Source: JAIBJN01 sp963839745 (GTDB taxonomy: Bacteria; Actinomycetota; Thermoleophilia; Gaiellales; Gaiellaceae). From it: DNA of 64,000 bases. Positions 1 through 7,503 of the stretch are shown one piece after another. Each line of letters starts with the position of its first letter. Positions within the stretch are counted from its first letter, which is position 1. Location: assembly GCA_963839745.1 (NCBI GenBank), contig CAWIWC010000014.1:134390-198389 (forward strand). Reading direction: 5' to 3'. A model generated the notes under the pieces. It saw only the letters and a program-made list of their open reading frames with translations, did no database searches and had not been told where the DNA came from. The translations under genes were made by a program, and so were the position numbers.

Positions 1-434
1 TCGAACGCGTCCTCGTCGCCGCCGACCATGATCGAGAGGCGACCCTCCTCCAGCGTGCTGACGCTGCCGGAGACAGGCGCGTCGAGCATGCGCGCTCCCA
101 GCTCGGCGACCTGCTCCGCCAGGGCTCGGCTGGCCTCGGGCGTGCCGGTCGTCATGTCGACGTAGATCTTCCCGGGGCCCAGCCCGGCGAGAATGCCGTC
201 GGGGCCCTGCGTCACGGCCTCGAGCGCGGCGACATTGGTGACCATGCTGAAGACCACGTCCGCGGCTTCGGCCACCTCGCGCGGAGAGTCCCTGAGGTCG
301 AGCCCGAGCTCGACCAGCGGCGCCGCTTTGTCGCGGGAACGGTTGTAGCCGGAAACTGTGTGGCCCGCGGCCAGGAGGCGCCTCGTCACGCCGCCGCCCA
401 TGACCCCGAGGCCCACGAAGCCGACGTTCGCCAC
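1..434 (-). CDS. NAD(P)-dependent beta-hydroxyacid dehydrogenase, N-terminal part
   Basis: This is the first 144 or so residues of a 3-hydroxyisobutyrate / 6-phosphogluconate dehydrogenase-type oxidoreductase; the C-terminal substrate domain lies beyond the window. The N-terminus reads as a Rossmann fold with GLGVMGG at about residues 8-14. The family signature DAPVSG appears about 110 residues later. The GTG start at 434 is three bases from the stop of the upstream GntR gene, so the two are probably cotranscribed. The regulator may control this enzyme. The substrate cannot be assigned; members oxidise 3-hydroxyisobutyrate, tartronate semialdehyde or related short hydroxy acids. Confidence 0.85.
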   Translation of the reverse strand, partial: MANVGFVGLGVMGGGVTRRLLAAGHTVSGYNRSRDKAAPLVELGLDLRDSPREVAEAADVVFSMVTNVAALEAVTQGPDGILAGLGPGKIYVDMTTGTPEASRALAEQVAELGARMLDAPVSGSVSTLEEGRLSIMVGGDEDAF

Positions 435-437
435 GCC

Positions 438-1193
438 CTAGCGGCTCCGCTTTCGGCTGCGGCTCGACTTCGCCGTGGCCGCGTCGACGGCTTCCTCGAC
501 GCGCCCGAGGTGCTCGCGCATCCGTTCGCGCGCCTCGTCGGGCTTCCCCTCGGCCATCGCGGCGATGATCAGCCCGTGGTCCTCGATCGACCGCTCGGGG
601 CTTCCGGGAATCTTGTAGATCGACCCGAGGGCGCGCTCGAGCTGGTCGCGAATGGCGTGCATGAGGTGGAGGATCAGGCGGTTCTGCGTCGCCTCGGCAA
701 TGGTGAGGTGGAACGCGACGTCGGCCTCGATGTACTCCTCCCGGTCGGCGAGGCGCTCGCGCATGACCTCCGTCGCGTCGCGCATGCGCTCGAGATAGGA
801 CTCGTTCCCCCGCTCGGTGGCGAGCGCGACGGCCTCGCCCTCGAGGATGCGCCGCACCTCGAAGAGCTCGCGGAGGCTGCCCTCCTCGACGGCGAGGAGC
901 AGCGAGAGCGAGTCGTTCAGCGGGTTGCGGAAGTCCGCAACCTCGAACGCCCCGCTGCCGCCCGCGCTGATCAGGCCCTTGGACTCGAGCATGCGCAGCG
1001 CCTCGCGCACCGACGAGCGTCCGACCCCGTAGTGCTGCATCAGCTCGCGCTCGGTGGGCAGCGCGTCCCCCGGCTTCAGATGCCGCTCGCTGATGAGCGC
1101 CAGCAGGCTGTCGGCAACGAGCTCGTATGTATTACGGCGCTCGATCGGCCGGCGAAGTGCCAGGATGGATTCGGGTGTCTGATCGTCAGACAA
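438..1193 (-). CDS. GntR family transcriptional regulator, FadR/FCD type
   Basis: This is a 251-residue DNA-binding repressor or activator. A winged helix-turn-helix occupies about residues 20-85 (TERELMQHYGVGRSSVREAL). An all-helical FCD ligand domain follows from about residue 105, with the Asp/His residues that bind metal in this family (EADVAFHLTIAEA, EDHGLII). Length is typical. The apparent start is TTG at 1193, inside a perfect inverted repeat (1176-1192), so autoregulation is likely. It lies upstream of a beta-hydroxyacid dehydrogenase and divergent from an amidohydrolase, which suggests control of a small catabolic locus. The ligand is unknown. Confidence 0.9.
   Translation of the reverse strand: MSDDQTPESILALRRPIERRNTYELVADSLLALISERHLKPGDALPTERELMQHYGVGRSSVREALRMLESKGLISAGGSGAFEVADFRNPLNDSLSLLLAVEEGSLRELFEVRRILEGEAVALATERGNESYLERMRDATEVMRERLADREEYIEADVAFHLTIAEATQNRLILHLMHAIRDQLERALGSIYKIPGSPERSIEDHGLIIAAMAEGKPDEARERMREHLGRVEEAVDAATAKSSRSRKRSR
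1176..1192. promoter_or_regulatory. Inverted repeat at the GntR start codon, candidate autoregulatory operator
   Basis: TGTCTGATCGTCAGACA is a perfect inverted repeat (7-bp arms, 3-bp centre). It covers the TTG start of the GntR/FCD gene. The half-site GTCAGACA recurs at 1290-1297, and a variant, GTCGGACA, at 1298-1305. Recurrence on both sides of the divergent region supports an operator for the adjacent FCD regulator; the assignment is inference. Confidence 0.5.
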
Positions 1194-1209
1194 GGGACAC
1201 CTGGGTCAA

Positions 1210-1239
1210 GTTATAACCCCGCGCCCCGCGCCCTGGCAA
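1210..1239 (-). promoter_or_regulatory. Candidate promoter for the GntR gene
   Basis: On the minus strand, TTGCCA (1239-1234) is followed after 18 bp by TATAAC (1215-1210). The -10 lies in the palindrome GTTATAAC, an AT-rich island in GC-rich DNA. Transcription would begin about 10 bp before the TTG start. Confidence 0.4.
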
Positions 1240-1254
1240 GCCAGGTTGCGAAGC

Positions 1255-1298
1255 TTGACACCTCACGAGCCGCCTGCGCATACTCGCCTGTCAGACAG
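1255..1298 (+). promoter_or_regulatory. Candidate promoter and overlapping operator for the amidohydrolase
   Basis: TTGACA (1255-1260) and CATACT (1279-1284) are 18 bp apart. The palindrome CTGTCAGACAG (1288-1298) falls at the expected transcription start and shares its core with the repeat at the GntR start. Binding there would block initiation, so the GntR protein probably represses the amidohydrolase. Confidence 0.45.
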
Positions 1299-1350
1299 TC
1301 GGACAAGCCTACACATCTGGGACTTGGCTGTCCGCGGAAGGAGGGGAGGA

Positions 1351-3027
1351 ATGAAATTGCAACGCTTGATCGGTCGCCGGGTGCTCGTCGGCCTGGCAGT
1401 CGTGGCGCTCGTGGTCGCCGCGGCCGTCAGTGCCTCCGGGCCGACCGTCAACCAGCAGATTCGGGTCGCGAACGCTCCTGATCTGATCCTCTACAACGGC
1501 GTCATCAGCACGCTCGACGGCTCGAACTCGACGGTGAAGGCGATCGCGATTCGAGACGGCAAGATCATCGCCACAGACGATCAGAACGGCCGCATCAAGG
1601 CCCTCGCCGACAAGAGCACGACGGTCGTCGACCTCAAGGGCAGGCGCGTGCTCCCAGGTCTCATCGACGGCCATCTCCACGGAATGCGCGAGGGCTACCA
1701 CTGCTGGACGCAGGTCGTCCGGCTCGACCTCGTCACCAGCCGCTCCACGGCACTGGCCATGTACGCGGCCAAGGCCGTCGAGCTGCCCGACGGGAAGTGG
1801 ATCTGGACGACTCAGGGTGGGTGGAGCCTCCCACAGCTCGACGACCCCACCCTCTTCACGTTCGCCGAGCTCAGCGCCGCGGCTCCGGCGAACCCGCTCT
1901 GGATCCAGGGCGGCGGCTTCGCCGGGGCGCGCGTGAACCAGGCCGCGCTCACCGCGCTCGGGCTCGGGCCGGGCTCGCCCGGCGTCGTGCTCGACGCGAA
2001 CGGCAACCCGACCGGCCAGCTCGTCGCTCCCGCGACGACGGCGGCGAACCAGGCCATCCTCGCCCAGCTCGACGCGATCGGCGTGGACGGCGAGGCGAAG
2101 TGCCTGAGCGACTTCATCCGCGAGGCGAACAGCCGCGGCCTCACGGCCTGGAAGGACGCCGGCGGCAACGACGCCCCCTGGGGCACCGGCGGAGCGATCA
2201 ACGACAAGCTCCACGTCGAAGAGGGCGCGATGCAGCTCTACCGCAACGGCGGCCTCAACGCCCGCATCGCCTTCAACGCGATGAGCGGGTACGACATCAA
2301 CCGGGTGATCCCCGAGACGCAGAACGCCCTCGGCTTCCTCGGAGATGACATGTTCAAGTACCTCGGGCCGGGCGAGGACGTGATGGCCACCGATCCGCAG
2401 TACGCGGACGTGATGCGCTGGTCCGCCTCCAAGCGGCTCAGCGTGGAGACACACGTCGGGAACATCGACGCGATCCTGAACGGGTTCGAGGCAGCCGACC
2501 AGGTCTACGACGTCGGCAAGCTCAAGTGGCGCATCGCGCACCCGGGCAACGGGCAGCCGAGCGACGAACAGCTCGCGCGGGCGAAGGCGCTCGGAATCGG
2601 CTGGGCCCTCACGATCGCTCCCGTGCAGGACGGGGGCACCGGCCCGCGCTTCAAGACGACGAAGGAGAACAGCGCACAGATGTGCCTGATGACGGACGCG
2701 ATGAACGTCGCTCCGTGGCCGCCGTTCCTGAGCCTCTTCTTCGTCACCACCGGCCAGACGCTTCTCCCGGGCGACGAAGGCGTGCCGCCCGAGGAGCGGC
2801 TGACCCGCCTGGAGGCGCTCCGTTCCTACACCTCCGATTGCGCGTGGTTCCTCGACCTGGACGGCAAGGTCGGCACGCTCGAGACGGGCAAGTACGCAGA
2901 CCTGATCGTCCTGGACAAGGACTACTTCACGGTCCCGGACAGCGAGATCTGGAAGATCCAGTCGCTCCTGACGGTCGTCGACGGCCGCGTCGTCTACGGC
3001 GCCGGCGAGTACGCAGGGCTCGACTAG
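1351..3027 (+). CDS. Secreted amidohydrolase family protein (YtcJ-like)
   Basis: This 558-residue metal-dependent hydrolase belongs to amidohydrolase family 3. The ATG at 1351 is preceded by GGAGGGGAGGA. An N-terminal signal or anchor (about residues 8-29) precedes the enzyme, so it probably acts outside the membrane. The beta-barrel metal motif is GLIDGHLHG with His108 and His110. Further candidate ligands are in VETHVGN and IAHPGN, and the C-terminal composite sheet carries the family ending GTLETGKYADLIVLD. It is divergent from a GntR regulator whose putative operator overlaps its promoter. The substrate is unknown; relatives act on formamides, hydantoins or other cyclic amides. Confidence 0.85.
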   Translation: MKLQRLIGRRVLVGLAVVALVVAAAVSASGPTVNQQIRVANAPDLILYNGVISTLDGSNSTVKAIAIRDGKIIATDDQNGRIKALADKSTTVVDLKGRRVLPGLIDGHLHGMREGYHCWTQVVRLDLVTSRSTALAMYAAKAVELPDGKWIWTTQGGWSLPQLDDPTLFTFAELSAAAPANPLWIQGGGFAGARVNQAALTALGLGPGSPGVVLDANGNPTGQLVAPATTAANQAILAQLDAIGVDGEAKCLSDFIREANSRGLTAWKDAGGNDAPWGTGGAINDKLHVEEGAMQLYRNGGLNARIAFNAMSGYDINRVIPETQNALGFLGDDMFKYLGPGEDVMATDPQYADVMRWSASKRLSVETHVGNIDAILNGFEAADQVYDVGKLKWRIAHPGNGQPSDEQLARAKALGIGWALTIAPVQDGGTGPRFKTTKENSAQMCLMTDAMNVAPWPPFLSLFFVTTGQTLLPGDEGVPPEERLTRLEALRSYTSDCAWFLDLDGKVGTLETGKYADLIVLDKDYFTVPDSEIWKIQSLLTVVDGRVVYGAGEYAGLD

Positions 3028-3050
3028 CACTCATCCAAAACCCTCGACTC

Positions 3051-3074
3051 GAGCCGCCCCGACCGGGGCGGCTC
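3051..3074 (+). terminator. Hairpin terminator after the amidohydrolase
   Basis: GAGCCGCCCC (3051-3060) pairs with GGGGCGGCTC (3065-3074) around a 4-nt loop, followed by a short T-rich stretch. It lies 24 bp past the amidohydrolase stop. Confidence 0.65.
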
Positions 3075-3188
3075 GACCTTCTTTCGGGGGTCTTGACACC
3101 CGCCGCGCAACTCGCAGGCAGGCAGGCGGCTCCCCGGCCCCGGGCGCCGGGGAGCCGCCCTCAACCGACGTTCTCGTACCCTTCCGCT

Positions 3189-3446
3189 GTGGCTGCGCTC
3201 GAGCATCGCTGTCCGGGCTGCGGGTCGCCCCCCAAGATCACCGTCGGCACGCCCTTCGTGGGCGTCGTCGGGTTCCTCTGGTGGAAGAAGCCGTTCGAGG
3301 AGCAGCTCTATCGGTGCGTCGAAGGCCACATCTACTCGGTCCGCGTGAGCGGAGACGAGACGACCGTCGAGCCGCACGACAGCGTGGAAGCCTGGCTCGA
3401 GGCCCGCACCGGCGCCCACGCCCCGCCTCGCCCTCCTGGTCTCTAG
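3189..3446 (+). CDS. Small Cys-containing hypothetical protein
   Basis: An 85-residue protein starts at GTG 3189 (VAALEHRCPGCGSPP). It has one CPGCG knuckle near the N-terminus and one later Cys (LYRCVEGH), so it is at most half of a normal zinc ribbon. The middle segment FVGVVGFLWWKKPFEEQ is hydrophobic and aromatic. It lies between the amidohydrolase terminator and the MarR operator and appears to be monocistronic. I do not recognise a family. Confidence 0.5.
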   Translation: MAALEHRCPGCGSPPKITVGTPFVGVVGFLWWKKPFEEQLYRCVEGHIYSVRVSGDETTVEPHDSVEAWLEARTGAHAPPRPPGL

Positions 3447-3452
3447 TCGATA

Positions 3453-3470
3453 TAGTCCGTTATAGGACTA
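3453..3470. promoter_or_regulatory. Operator-like inverted repeat upstream of the MarR gene
   Basis: TAGTCCGTTATAGGACTA is an inverted repeat with 6-bp arms and a 6-bp AT-rich centre, ending 1 bp before the MarR ATG. MarR proteins commonly bind such sites at their own promoters, so autoregulation is likely. Confidence 0.55.
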
Positions 3471-3471
3471 A

Positions 3472-3909
3472 ATGCCTCGGCCGAGACGAGCAACCCGAGA
3501 GAACCTGGGCTACCTCCTCGCGAAGGCGACTCAACGCTGGAACGAGCTCCTCCACGCCGAGTTTGCGCGGGAGGGCTATCCAGAGGTGCGCCCGTCGTAC
3601 GGATCCGTGCTCCTCCCCCTCTTCGAGGAGGACGGGCTCCGCATGGGCGAGCTGGCAGCGAGAGCACGCCTGGCCAAACAGACGATGACGACGCTCGTGC
3701 GTCTGGCGGAGCGGGACGGGCTCGTGCGCCGCGAACGCGACGTGAGCGACCGACGGGCATTCCGGATCTTCCTGACTGCTCGTTCGATCGCCTTCAAGCC
3801 GGTCGCGGAACGCGTCCTCGCCCGTCTCGAGACCCGGGTCGAACGGCGCCTGTCGCCGGCTGAGCGCGAAGTCCTGACCACGTCCCTTCAGGAGGTCATG
3901 TCGCTATGA
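3472..3909 (+). CDS. MarR family transcriptional regulator
   Basis: This 145-residue winged-helix regulator shows the MarR core: recognition-helix region MGELAARARLAKQTMTTLVRLAERDGLV followed by the wing RRERDVSDRRAFRIFLT. The wing Asp and Arg residues are conserved. No strong Shine-Dalgarno fits in the 1-bp gap after the upstream inverted repeat, so the message may be leaderless. The stop overlaps the ATG of an SRPBCC protein (ATGA), so the two form an operon. The inducer is unknown. Confidence 0.88.
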   Translation: MPRPRRATRENLGYLLAKATQRWNELLHAEFAREGYPEVRPSYGSVLLPLFEEDGLRMGELAARARLAKQTMTTLVRLAERDGLVRRERDVSDRRAFRIFLTARSIAFKPVAERVLARLETRVERRLSPAEREVLTTSLQEVMSL

Positions 3910-4325
3910 GATCGGAGACTGTCACCACCGTCCTGCCCGCGCCCAAGGCGAAGGTCTTCGCCTACCTGGCCGAGATCGAGAACCTGCCGCGCTGGGCGAC
4001 CGACTTCGCACGCGAGCTCAAGGTCGTCGACGGGCGCCACAAGGTCGTCAACGGGCTCGGCGAGTTCTTCTTCGCCATCGACGCGGACGAGACGACCGGC
4101 GTCATCGACATGCGCGCCGGGCCGACGGAGGCCGAAATGGCGCTCTTCCCTACCCGCGTGGTCGAGCTACCGGATGGGCAGTGCGCCTTCACCTTCACGA
4201 TGTTCCAGAGCCCGGGCTCGAGCGACGAGCTCTTCGAGTCCCAGCACGCCTCGCTCAGGCACGAGTTCGAGAACATCGAGCGGGAGTTCGCCGAGGACGG
4301 CTCACCCAAGCCGCCGGGGCGGTAA
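3906..4325 (+). CDS. SRPBCC (START-like) superfamily protein
   Basis: This 139-residue helix-grip protein starts with the usual edge strand and helix (VTTVLPAPKAKVFAYLAEIENLPRWATDF) and ends in a long C-terminal helix (SLRHEFENIEREF). Such proteins bind hydrophobic ligands or act as cyclases or chaperones; the ligand is not apparent. Its start overlaps the MarR stop by 4 bp. Its 3' end overlaps the convergent DUF2071 gene by 24 bp. Confidence 0.8.
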   Translation: MRSETVTTVLPAPKAKVFAYLAEIENLPRWATDFARELKVVDGRHKVVNGLGEFFFAIDADETTGVIDMRAGPTEAEMALFPTRVVELPDGQCAFTFTMFQSPGSSDELFESQHASLRHEFENIEREFAEDGSPKPPGR

Positions 4326-4913
4326 CTCGACTTCGAAGGACGTCCGCGCCGCGTACCGGATCTCGGGCGGGCCCTCGACAGGGAAGCCCAGGGCGACCAG
4401 CGGGTCGGCCCTGACCTCGCCGACCGCCTCCCCGCGCTCCCACGTCGCCTCGCCGCGCCGGATGCGGAAGGCGCGCACGCCCGCGGCCTCGAACATCCCC
4501 AGCTCGTGCGCGCCCAGCTCGCTCGGCCCCGCGGGGCCGCGGCGCTCGTAGCGGAGCGACACGCCGAATCCGCCGGCGTCGACCTGTCCCTCGCGCACGC
4601 GCGCGCGCGCGGGACGAACCGGGAAGCCGAGCAGAGCGCCGCCCATCCCGAACGTCGTCACGCGAACGGCGAGGAAGACGACGGCGGTCTCGTCGCCGTG
4701 ACGCGCGTACACGCGGACGTTCACCTGCGAGAAGCGGGGAATCGGGAGCACGCCGAGGCGGCCGCCGTCCCAGCGCAACGCCGCCAGCGTGACCAGATGC
4801 CTGCCGTCCACGGTGGCGGGCTTCAGCCCTGCGGGAAGGGTTCGCGCGACAAGCTCGGGGTCCGTCTCCCAGCTCGCGAGGACGAGATCTCGGGCCCGGT
4901 GGCGAAGGAGCAC
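4302..4913 (-). CDS. DUF2071 (YqjF-like) family protein
   Basis: A 203-residue protein begins at GTG 4913. It has the DUF2071 pattern: an N-terminal segment LASWETDPELVARTLPAGL, then DGRHLVTLAALRWDGGRLG, FSQVNVRVYARHG and a C-terminal VEGPPEIRYAARTSFEVELPP. The fold resembles acetoacetate decarboxylase, but catalysis is not established for the family. It is divergent from the recombinase at 4950 with only 36 bp between starts. Confidence 0.75.
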   Translation of the reverse strand: MLLRHRARDLVLASWETDPELVARTLPAGLKPATVDGRHLVTLAALRWDGGRLGVLPIPRFSQVNVRVYARHGDETAVVFLAVRVTTFGMGGALLGFPVRPARARVREGQVDAGGFGVSLRYERRGPAGPSELGAHELGMFEAAGVRAFRIRRGEATWERGEAVGEVRADPLVALGFPVEGPPEIRYAARTSFEVELPPRRLG

Positions 4914-4949
4914 GGCAGGAAGCCTAGGCGCGAGGCGGAACTGCCTGTC

Positions 4950-5798
4950 GTGGACACAAGCGCCGCCATCGACAGCTTTCTGCGCAGCCAGTCGCTCTCC
5001 GACGCGACCCGGCGCGCCTACCGCCACGACCTCGACGAGCTCGCGAGCTGGCTCCGCCGCAACGGGCTCGGGCTCGAATCGTTCGACGCGCGCGCGTTCG
5101 CCCGCTACGCGGCGGAGCTCGGAGGCGACCGTCCGGGCCGCACTCCGCGCAAGCTCGCCCAGACGACGGTCGCCCGCAAGCTCGCCGCCGTCCGCTCGCT
5201 GGTGCGCGCCACACGCGGCCCCGCTCACGTCCCCGACCTCGCGGTCTCGGGGCGGCGACGGCGCCGCCTGCCGCACGCGCCGAGGCCGGCGGAGACCGAC
5301 GCGCTCCTCGCCGACCTGGAGCAAGACGGCCCGCTGGGCCTGCGCAATCGTGCGCTCCTGGAGCTCGTGTACTCGGCAGGGCTCCGCGCCCAGGAGGCAG
5401 TCGACCTGACGCTCGCCGACGTCGACTTCGAGCAGGAGCTCGTCCACGTGCGCGGCAAGGGCGGCAAGGAGCGGGTCGTGCCGCTGGGCGAGGAGGCCGC
5501 CTACCGGCTGCGCCGTTACCTCGAGCACGGCCGCCCGGAGCTGGCGCGCGGCGCCATCGACACGCTCTTCCTCTCCGCGCGCGGGAAGCCGCTCGAGACC
5601 TCGACGCTGCGCAAGCTCCTCCCCAACCCCCACCGCCTCCGCCACGCGTTCGCCACACACCTCCTGGAGGGCGGGGCCGACCTGCGCACCATCCAGGAGC
5701 TGCTCGGCCACTCGTCGCTCTCGACGACCCAGATCTACAGCCACGTGGACGCCAAGCGACTCAGGAAGGTCTACGACCGTGCCCACCCGCGCGCCTGA
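4950..5798 (+). CDS. Tyrosine recombinase, XerC-like
   Basis: A 282-residue site-specific recombinase with a SAM-like core-binding domain (residues 1-90) and a catalytic domain. All six catalytic positions are visible: Arg146, Lys170, His228, Arg231, His254 and nucleophile Tyr263. The stretch between Lys170 and His228 is 13 residues shorter than in the neighbouring recombinase, lacking the helix that normally precedes the HxxR motif (TLRKLLPNPHRLRHAFATHL). It overlaps the next recombinase by 20 bp, so the pair is translationally coupled. The likely role is chromosome dimer resolution as one half of a Xer heterotetramer. Confidence 0.85.
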   Translation: MDTSAAIDSFLRSQSLSDATRRAYRHDLDELASWLRRNGLGLESFDARAFARYAAELGGDRPGRTPRKLAQTTVARKLAAVRSLVRATRGPAHVPDLAVSGRRRRRLPHAPRPAETDALLADLEQDGPLGLRNRALLELVYSAGLRAQEAVDLTLADVDFEQELVHVRGKGGKERVVPLGEEAAYRLRRYLEHGRPELARGAIDTLFLSARGKPLETSTLRKLLPNPHRLRHAFATHLLEGGADLRTIQELLGHSSLSTTQIYSHVDAKRLRKVYDRAHPRA

Positions 5799-6747
5799 CC
5801 TCGACGGCCCTGTCCGGGGTCAGACCCCGGACGTGCCCGATCCGGCCGTGGAGGGGTTCCTCGCCCTGCTCGCGGCCCGCCGCGCGCCGCGCACGGTCGA
5901 CGCCTACCGGCGCGACCTCGCCGACCTGACGGCCTATCTCGGCCGGGCCCCGACGACGGCGGGGCCCGACGACATCGAGGGCTGGCTGGCCGACCTGCGC
6001 GGCCGGGGTCAGGCACCGAGCTCGATCGCGCGCCGGGCCGCCGCGGCCCGCTCCTTCTACCGGCATCTCGTCGCGCTGGGCATGAGGAGCGACAACCCTG
6101 CCGCCGACGTCGACCTGCCGCGGAGGCGCCAAAAGCTGCCGCGCTCGCTCTCGCTCGGCGAGGTCGAGCGACTGATCGACGCTGCCAACGCGACGACGCC
6201 CCGCAGCCTGCGCGACCGGGCCCTCGTCGAGCTCCTCTACGGCGGCGGGCTCCGCGTAAGCGAGGCGGTCGGGCTGGAGCGCGGCGGCGTCGACCTCGAG
6301 AACCGCACCGTGCGCTGCGTGGGGAAGGGCGACAAGGAGCGCGTCGTCCCCCTCGGCGGCGAGGCGGTCGAAGCCCTCAGGCGCTACCTCGCGCGCGGCC
6401 GCCCGTACCTCGACAGGCGGCACCGCCCGGAGCTCTTCCTCAACGCGCAGGGCGGCGGGCTCACCCGCGCCGGCGCCTTCCTGATCGTCCGGCGCCTGGC
6501 CGCGAAGGCCGGGCTCGACCCGGAGCGCATCCATCCGCATCTCCTCCGCCACTCGTTCGCCACCCATCTCCTCGAGGGGGGTGCGGACCTACGCAGCGTC
6601 CAGGAGATGCTCGGGCACGCCGACCTCGGGACGACCGAGATCTACACCCATGTTTCGGATCGACGGCGACGCGATATGTACTTCAAGGCGCACCCACATG
6701 CGCGCCGCGGGCGCGCACGGAGCGATCGTGGAGAGCATCAGCCCTGA
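5779..6747 (+). CDS. xerD: Tyrosine recombinase XerD
   Basis: A 322-residue recombinase with N-terminal core-binding domain (about residues 20-110) and catalytic residues Arg159, Lys183, His254, Arg257, His280 and Tyr289. It ends in an Arg-rich tail instead of the usual short XerD tail. The GTG start lies inside the upstream recombinase gene. Residues about 12-18 are encoded by a perfect palindrome (5812-5832), and the first 20 residues are Pro/Asp/Arg-rich, unlike normal XerD N-termini. Adjacent xerC/xerD-type genes fit a chromosome-resolution system, though an element-borne pair cannot be excluded. Confidence 0.85.
   Translation: MPTRAPDLDGPVRGQTPDVPDPAVEGFLALLAARRAPRTVDAYRRDLADLTAYLGRAPTTAGPDDIEGWLADLRGRGQAPSSIARRAAAARSFYRHLVALGMRSDNPAADVDLPRRRQKLPRSLSLGEVERLIDAANATTPRSLRDRALVELLYGGGLRVSEAVGLERGGVDLENRTVRCVGKGDKERVVPLGGEAVEALRRYLARGRPYLDRRHRPELFLNAQGGGLTRAGAFLIVRRLAAKAGLDPERIHPHLLRHSFATHLLEGGADLRSVQEMLGHADLGTTEIYTHVSDRRRRDMYFKAHPHARRGRARSDRGEHQP
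5812..5832. repeat. Perfect palindrome inside the xerD 5' end
   Basis: GTCCGGGGTC (5812-5821) and GACCCCGGAC (5823-5832) form 10-bp arms around a single A. It lies within the coding sequence, keeps the frame, and resembles REP-like extragenic palindromes. A half-like copy, CCGGGGTCAGGCACC, occurs near 6004 in the same gene. Confidence 0.6.
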
Positions 6748-6895
6748 CCTGTTCGGCACCCTGGCCCTCGTCGGAGGACTCGGCGTGCTGCTCGTCTCGC
6801 TGGCACAGCGGTACTCGCTGCTCGAGCAGCGCCGAGAGGCGCGCTGCCCGGCGTGCGGCGTCATTCGCCGCCGCGGCACCTGCAGCTGCAACTAG
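6728..6895 (+). CDS. Small membrane protein with C-terminal Cys motif
   Basis: A 55-residue protein starts at GTG 6728, overlapping the xerD 3' end by 20 bp. One transmembrane helix (about residues 9-27, LFGTLALVGGLGVLLVSL) is followed by a basic segment and the Cys pattern CPACGVIRRRGTCSC, suggesting a small metal-binding knob on the cytoplasmic face. Coupling to xerD suggests cotranscription, not necessarily shared function. No family recognised. Confidence 0.6.
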   Translation: MESISPDLFGTLALVGGLGVLLVSLAQRYSLLEQRREARCPACGVIRRRGTCSCN

Positions 6896-6900
6896 GCCAG

Positions 6901-7413
6901 CTAGGCCGGCGAGCCGACCTCGGCGACCTCGCTGAGGCGTCCGCTCCTGACGTCGTAGACCCAGCCGGAGATCTCCAGCGAGTCCGGGAGGTGCGGCGAC
7001 TCGCGAATCGCGTTCAGGCTCGACCGCACGGCCTCGTCGGGGTCGGGGAACGGCCGGAAGTCGATGTCAGTCGCGTCCGAGCCCGCCTCCTCGCGAAGCT
7101 TCGCGTGCAGGTGTTCGTTCGTGAAGGTGAGCATCCGGCAGTCGGTGTGGGCGATCACCGCGACCTCCTCGGTGCCCAGGAGCCAGTGGGAGATGATCAG
7201 CGAGCGGATCGCGTCCTCGGTGACGAGGCCGCCCGCGTTGCGGATCACGTTCGCGTCACCCTCCTCGAGGCCGAGGAACTTGGCTGGGTCGAGGCGTGCG
7301 TCCATGCACGTCACGATCGCGAGCCGTCGCCCGGGAGGCATGGGCAGGTCGCCCTTCCCAAACCTGTCCGCGTAGATCTCGTTCGCAGCCTGCAGGATGT
7401 CGCGCTCCGGCAT
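6901..7413 (-). CDS. Beta-class carbonic anhydrase
   Basis: This 170-residue zinc enzyme interconverts CO2 and bicarbonate. The predicted zinc ligands are Cys36, His89 and Cys92 (VTCMDARLD, VIAHTDCRM), with the Asp38/Arg40 dyad next to the first ligand. The short form without an N-terminal extension is common in Actinobacteria. The ATG is preceded by AAAGGGGGAA. The gene is convergent with the small membrane protein gene. Bicarbonate supply would suit the biotin-dependent carboxylases elsewhere in the window, but no linkage is shown. Confidence 0.92.
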   Translation of the reverse strand: MPERDILQAANEIYADRFGKGDLPMPPGRRLAIVTCMDARLDPAKFLGLEEGDANVIRNAGGLVTEDAIRSLIISHWLLGTEEVAVIAHTDCRMLTFTNEHLHAKLREEAGSDATDIDFRPFPDPDEAVRSSLNAIRESPHLPDSLEISGWVYDVRSGRLSEVAEVGSPA

Positions 7414-7431
7414 GGTTCCCCCTTTGCGGCA

Positions 7432-7470
7432 CTTCAGTTATTGAAGGAGCGCAAGCTTTACAAACTGAAG
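7432..7470. promoter_or_regulatory. Interlocking inverted repeats upstream of the carbonic anhydrase
   Basis: CTTCAGTT (7432-7439) is repeated inverted as AACTGAAG (7463-7470). CTTCA (7432-7436) also pairs with TGAAG (7442-7446). The segment is AT-rich and lies just upstream of the carbonic anhydrase ribosome binding site, so it may hold promoter or operator elements. No regulator is identified. Confidence 0.3.
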
Positions 7471-7503
7471 CGATCCGCGTCAAGCCGCTAGCGCCCCTGG
7501 CGT

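Noticed and set aside
4950..6747. Recombinase pair as the integrase of the selC-bracketed segment
   Set aside because: It is more than 40 kb away, next to housekeeping genes; Xer function is more likely.
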